Origin: Chitinophaga sp. sic0106
GTDB taxonomy: Bacteria > Bacteroidota > Bacteroidia > Chitinophagales > Chitinophagaceae
Length of the DNA stretch: 64,000 nucleotides
Assembly (NCBI RefSeq): GCF_019219075.1
Contig: NZ_JAHUWJ010000021.1
Span: 59,500 to 123,499 of the forward strand
Direction of reading: 5' to 3'
Shown: positions 61,709-64,000 of the stretch, piece after piece
Layout of the letters: each line of letters starts with the position of its first letter
How positions within the stretch are numbered: position 1 is the first letter of the stretch
Translations under genes and position numbers: made by a program
Notes under the pieces: model-generated
The model's database searches: none
Told to the model about the DNA's origin: nothing
Seen by the model: the letters and a program-made list of their open reading frames with translations, nothing else

Positions 61709-63832
61709 ATGAAAACACATTTCCACCCTCATCCACGACCCGGGTTGAAAACCCTCCTATGTTCTCTTGGACTACTAGCACTCTTACTGTCAAGCGCCCC
61801 TGTTATCAGCCAGCAGCTGGCCTTCCCCACCGCACAAGGCTTTGGGAGCCATGCCAGTGGCGGCCGCGGAGGCCAGGTGTATTTTGTTACCAACCTGAAT
61901 GACTCCGGCGCCGGTAGTTTCCGCGAAGCATTCAATGCTTTTCCCGGCGAGCCGCTCACGATCATCTTCAGGGTTGGCGGCATCATTAACCTGGCTTCAG
62001 AGCTGAGAATACGCCGCTCCGACATCACCATTGCCGGCCAAACAGCCCCTGGTGGCGGCATCTGTCTCAAAGGACATTCGTTTGTAATGAACGGCGCCAG
62101 AGCAGCGTCACAAGGCGGCAATCACGGCAATGTGATTATCCGCTACATCCGCTCCCGGCCCGGCGGCACGCTGTCCACCGGCATCTATGGCTTTGATATG
62201 GAAAACTGTCACGATGTAATCATCGACCACTGTTCCTTTAGCTGGGCCAATGAAGAATGTGCAGCCATGTATGACTTCAAAAATGCCACCGTGCAATGGT
62301 GCATCGTTAGTGAAGGCCTGTACAACGCCGGCCATGCCAAAGGCGTACGTGGCTACGGCGGCGTATGGGGCGGCCAGAACGCCTCCTATCACCACAATCT
62401 GATCAGCAACCAGCAAAGTCGTGCCATCCGCTTTGGCGGCGCCCGCGCACATGATACAGTGGCACTTGTAGATTATCGCAATAATGTGATCTACAACTCC
62501 GGCAGCAGCGGCGCTGCCTATGGCGGAGAAGTAGAGATCCCTGGTGGTGTGTCACGCATTAACATGGTCAACAACTATTATAAACCCGGACCCGCCAACT
62601 CCAACCTTCATTTCATAAACGTTTCCTACAATGCGCTTGGCGTCGGCAAGTTCTACATCGCAGGTAACTACATGAATGGGAGCACCAGCGAAACGAACGA
62701 CAACTGGACCGGAGTTAGCCTCTCCAGCGTACCGGCAGCAGAGCAACCCAACGCTAAGTCCACCACTGCATTCAGTTTGTCCGGCGCCGATATCACCACC
62801 CAATCTGCCGCCAGCGCCTACACGGATGTACTGCTGAAAGCCGGCGCCAATGTGCCTATCAGAGACGCGGTAGACACACGCCTGGTCAATGAAACCACCA
62901 ACGGCACTTCCACGGCTATTGGCGCTACCACCGGCAAAGGCGGTATCATTGATTCTCCCACTGAAGTAGGTGGCTGGCCTACCTACGCTGCCGGCACCGC
63001 ACCTGCGGATACCGACAACGACGGCATGCCCAACACATGGGAATCCGCTAACGGCACCAATCCAAATGTGGCGGATAATAATGGTGACCTTGACGGTGAC
63101 GGCTACACGAACCTGGAGGAATATCTGAATTTTCTGACAGGTGAAAATCCAGGTGGTAGCGGAGCCGGACTCACCATCCAGGAAAATACCAACGGCTTCT
63201 GTAGTGTGGACGGAGCCGTGGAAAGTGCTACCAATAACTTTACCGGTACAGGATATGCCAACGTCAACAGCGGTATAGGCGTGGGAGTTACATGGCGGAT
63301 TAATGTACCCACCGCAGGAAACTATACGCTTACCTGGCGCTATGCCAACGCAGGTGGACTGAACCGCCCGGGCAGACTCCTGGTAAACGGAACTCAGGTA
63401 ATCGCCAATATAGATTTTCCGTATACTACCGACTGGCACACCTGGACTACGGTATCGGTTACACGTAGTTTTACCGCCGGTCAGCAAACCATACGCCTGG
63501 AAAGTCTGGCGTCCAATGGTCTGGGAAATATCGATTACCTGCAGATAAGTGGCAGCCCTACCGGCGTGAGCTGCGCCGGTGTTACCAGCCTTGCAACTGC
63601 TACGGCAAAAGAAGAAGCTGCCGTAGCTTATCCCAACCCCAGCACCCATACTTTCAATATCCGCACTACAGGGAAATTTAATTATGTGATTACTGATATC
63701 CACGGTATCGAAGTAGAAAGAGGAAGCGGTGAAAACAATAAAACCGTTGGAGCGGCTTTACAACCAGGCACCTATTTATTGCGGATCGCTAAGCAGGGAA
63801 AGGCTGAAACTATTAAACTGATCAGGCAATAA
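61709..63832 (+). CDS. Secreted pectate lyase-like (PL1-type beta-helix) protein with T9SS sorting domain
   Basis: 707 aa. Signal peptide about 14-35; right-handed beta-helix lyase-like core about 36-420 (GGRGGQVYFVTNLNDSGAGS start, HDVIIDHCSFSWANEE, SNQQSRAIRFGG). A DxDxDG calcium-binding segment (about 430-465, DTDNDGMPN and DLDGDGYTN) follows, then a CBM6/35-like beta-sandwich (about 485-625). The C-terminal about 65 residues (YPNPSTHTFNI...) look like a type A T9SS sorting signal. Secreted, cleaving pectate or another polyuronide is the family expectation; catalytic residues were not verified. It is divergent from the SusCD regulon, which may be its uptake partner. Confidence 0.9.
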   Translation: MKTHFHPHPRPGLKTLLCSLGLLALLLSSAPVISQQLAFPTAQGFGSHASGGRGGQVYFVTNLNDSGAGSFREAFNAFPGEPLTIIFRVGGIINLASELRIRRSDITIAGQTAPGGGICLKGHSFVMNGARAASQGGNHGNVIIRYIRSRPGGTLSTGIYGFDMENCHDVIIDHCSFSWANEECAAMYDFKNATVQWCIVSEGLYNAGHAKGVRGYGGVWGGQNASYHHNLISNQQSRAIRFGGARAHDTVALVDYRNNVIYNSGSSGAAYGGEVEIPGGVSRINMVNNYYKPGPANSNLHFINVSYNALGVGKFYIAGNYMNGSTSETNDNWTGVSLSSVPAAEQPNAKSTTAFSLSGADITTQSAASAYTDVLLKAGANVPIRDAVDTRLVNETTNGTSTAIGATTGKGGIIDSPTEVGGWPTYAAGTAPADTDNDGMPNTWESANGTNPNVADNNGDLDGDGYTNLEEYLNFLTGENPGGSGAGLTIQENTNGFCSVDGAVESATNNFTGTGYANVNSGIGVGVTWRINVPTAGNYTLTWRYANAGGLNRPGRLLVNGTQVIANIDFPYTTDWHTWTTVSVTRSFTAGQQTIRLESLASNGLGNIDYLQISGSPTGVSCAGVTSLATATAKEEAAVAYPNPSTHTFNIRTTGKFNYVITDIHGIEVERGSGENNKTVGAALQPGTYLLRIAKQGKAETIKLIRQ

Positions 63833-63873
63833 CTGCTGCATAACAGGTTATAGTGAACCAACAGCCAGTGAGG

Positions 63874-64000
63874 AATCGAGTAGGAAGTGAGGGATTATTT
63901 CCCTCACTGTCCCCTCACACCACCGTACGTACCGGTCTGGTATACGGCGGTTTGTTAGAATAATTTAATCTGGCATTCTGTTTTCAGATAATAGCGTTCG
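63874..64000 (-). mobile_element. 3' end of a group II intron (domains V and VI), minus strand, body outside the window
   Basis: On the minus strand, 63951-63919 forms a domain V-like fold: a 9-bp lower stem ACCGCCGTA / TACGGTGGT, a TACC/GGTA upper stem and a 2-nt CG bulge. After GTGAGGGGAC, a 9-bp hairpin (63908-63886, AGTGAGGGA / TCCCTCACT) stands for domain VI, followed by TCCTACTCGATT (63885-63874) as the likely 3' boundary. The CCGTACGTACGGTGGTGTGAG-type stretch is what I recall from bacterial group II introns of the IIC-like kind; only part is written here. The intron's reverse transcriptase would lie beyond 64000. Confidence 0.7.

Noticed and set aside
62552..63703. Long antisense frame (over 380 codons) opposite the pectate lyase-like gene
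   Set aside because: Shadow of a repetitive, Gly/Ala/Thr-rich secreted protein gene; no recognisable domain.
1..64000. CRISPR array or prophage
   Set aside because: No regular repeat-spacer array seen; the tail-fibre-like protein at 18712-19710 is isolated with no phage genes around it.

Overview
The window looks like the chromosome of a Bacteroidota member, most likely a Chitinophaga-like Chitinophagaceae. The support is a SusC/SusD locus driven by an ECF sigma factor and FecR, a probable type IX secretion sorting domain on a secreted lyase, an Oar-like TonB-dependent receptor, LytTR/beta-propeller two-component genes, tRNA genes without encoded CCA, and repeated TAnnTTTG -7 promoter boxes. 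The genus is inferred from gene content; no rRNA or marker phylogeny was possible.

Layout. 0-11 kb: envelope genes (TamB, Oar-like receptor, OmpA-domain protein) and the riboflavin enzyme RibBA. 11.3-17.1 kb: a compact cassette of two alpha/beta hydrolases, an ATP-grasp ligase, a YbdK/GCS2-type carboxylate-amine ligase, a class I glutamine amidotransferase and a second ATP-grasp-like protein. It reads as an uncharacterised peptide- or amide-forming pathway and is the best candidate here for an undescribed system. 17-26 kb: a membrane protein, a RidA-fold protein, a coiled-coil surface protein, a rhodanese/PASTA/Ddl operon, twin dicluster ferredoxins facing a LuxC-type acyl-CoA reductase, and a DegQ protease. 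26-34.6 kb: a LytTR regulator with its propeller kinase, ProS, a Gly/Tyr-rich lipoprotein and a FadL-like outer-membrane protein. 34.6-39.5 kb: one minus-strand operon with a glycosyltransferase and three tRNA-maturation enzymes (TsaC/Sua5, CCA transferase, MiaA). 39.6-44.9 kb: DapD, an FtsX-type permease, and a TetR-FabF pair with a perfect palindromic operator.

44.9-50.7 kb is an accessory region bounded by two 150-bp direct repeats. Each repeat carries a complete tRNA-Leu(CAG) with its promoter. Between them lie a DUF1016/YhcG-type nuclease, a Fic protein with three operator-like repeats upstream, a lipoprotein, an LCM-type methyltransferase and a membrane J-domain protein. 50.8-61.3 kb is a minus-strand operon: ECF sigma, FecR, SusC, SusD, DUF4843 lipoprotein, PKD-like lipoprotein and TlpA-like thioredoxin. 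It is divergent from a secreted pectate lyase-like protein (61.7-63.8 kb). The right edge carries the 3' end (domains V and VI) of what looks like a group II intron on the minus strand, whose body lies outside the window.

Two copies of an 86-nt compound palindrome sit between convergent genes (4.8 and 34.6 kb). One of them supplies the last codons of miaA. Several starts were moved downstream of the longest open frame where a -7 box or signal peptide argued for it. All family assignments come from reading the sequence, not from database searches.
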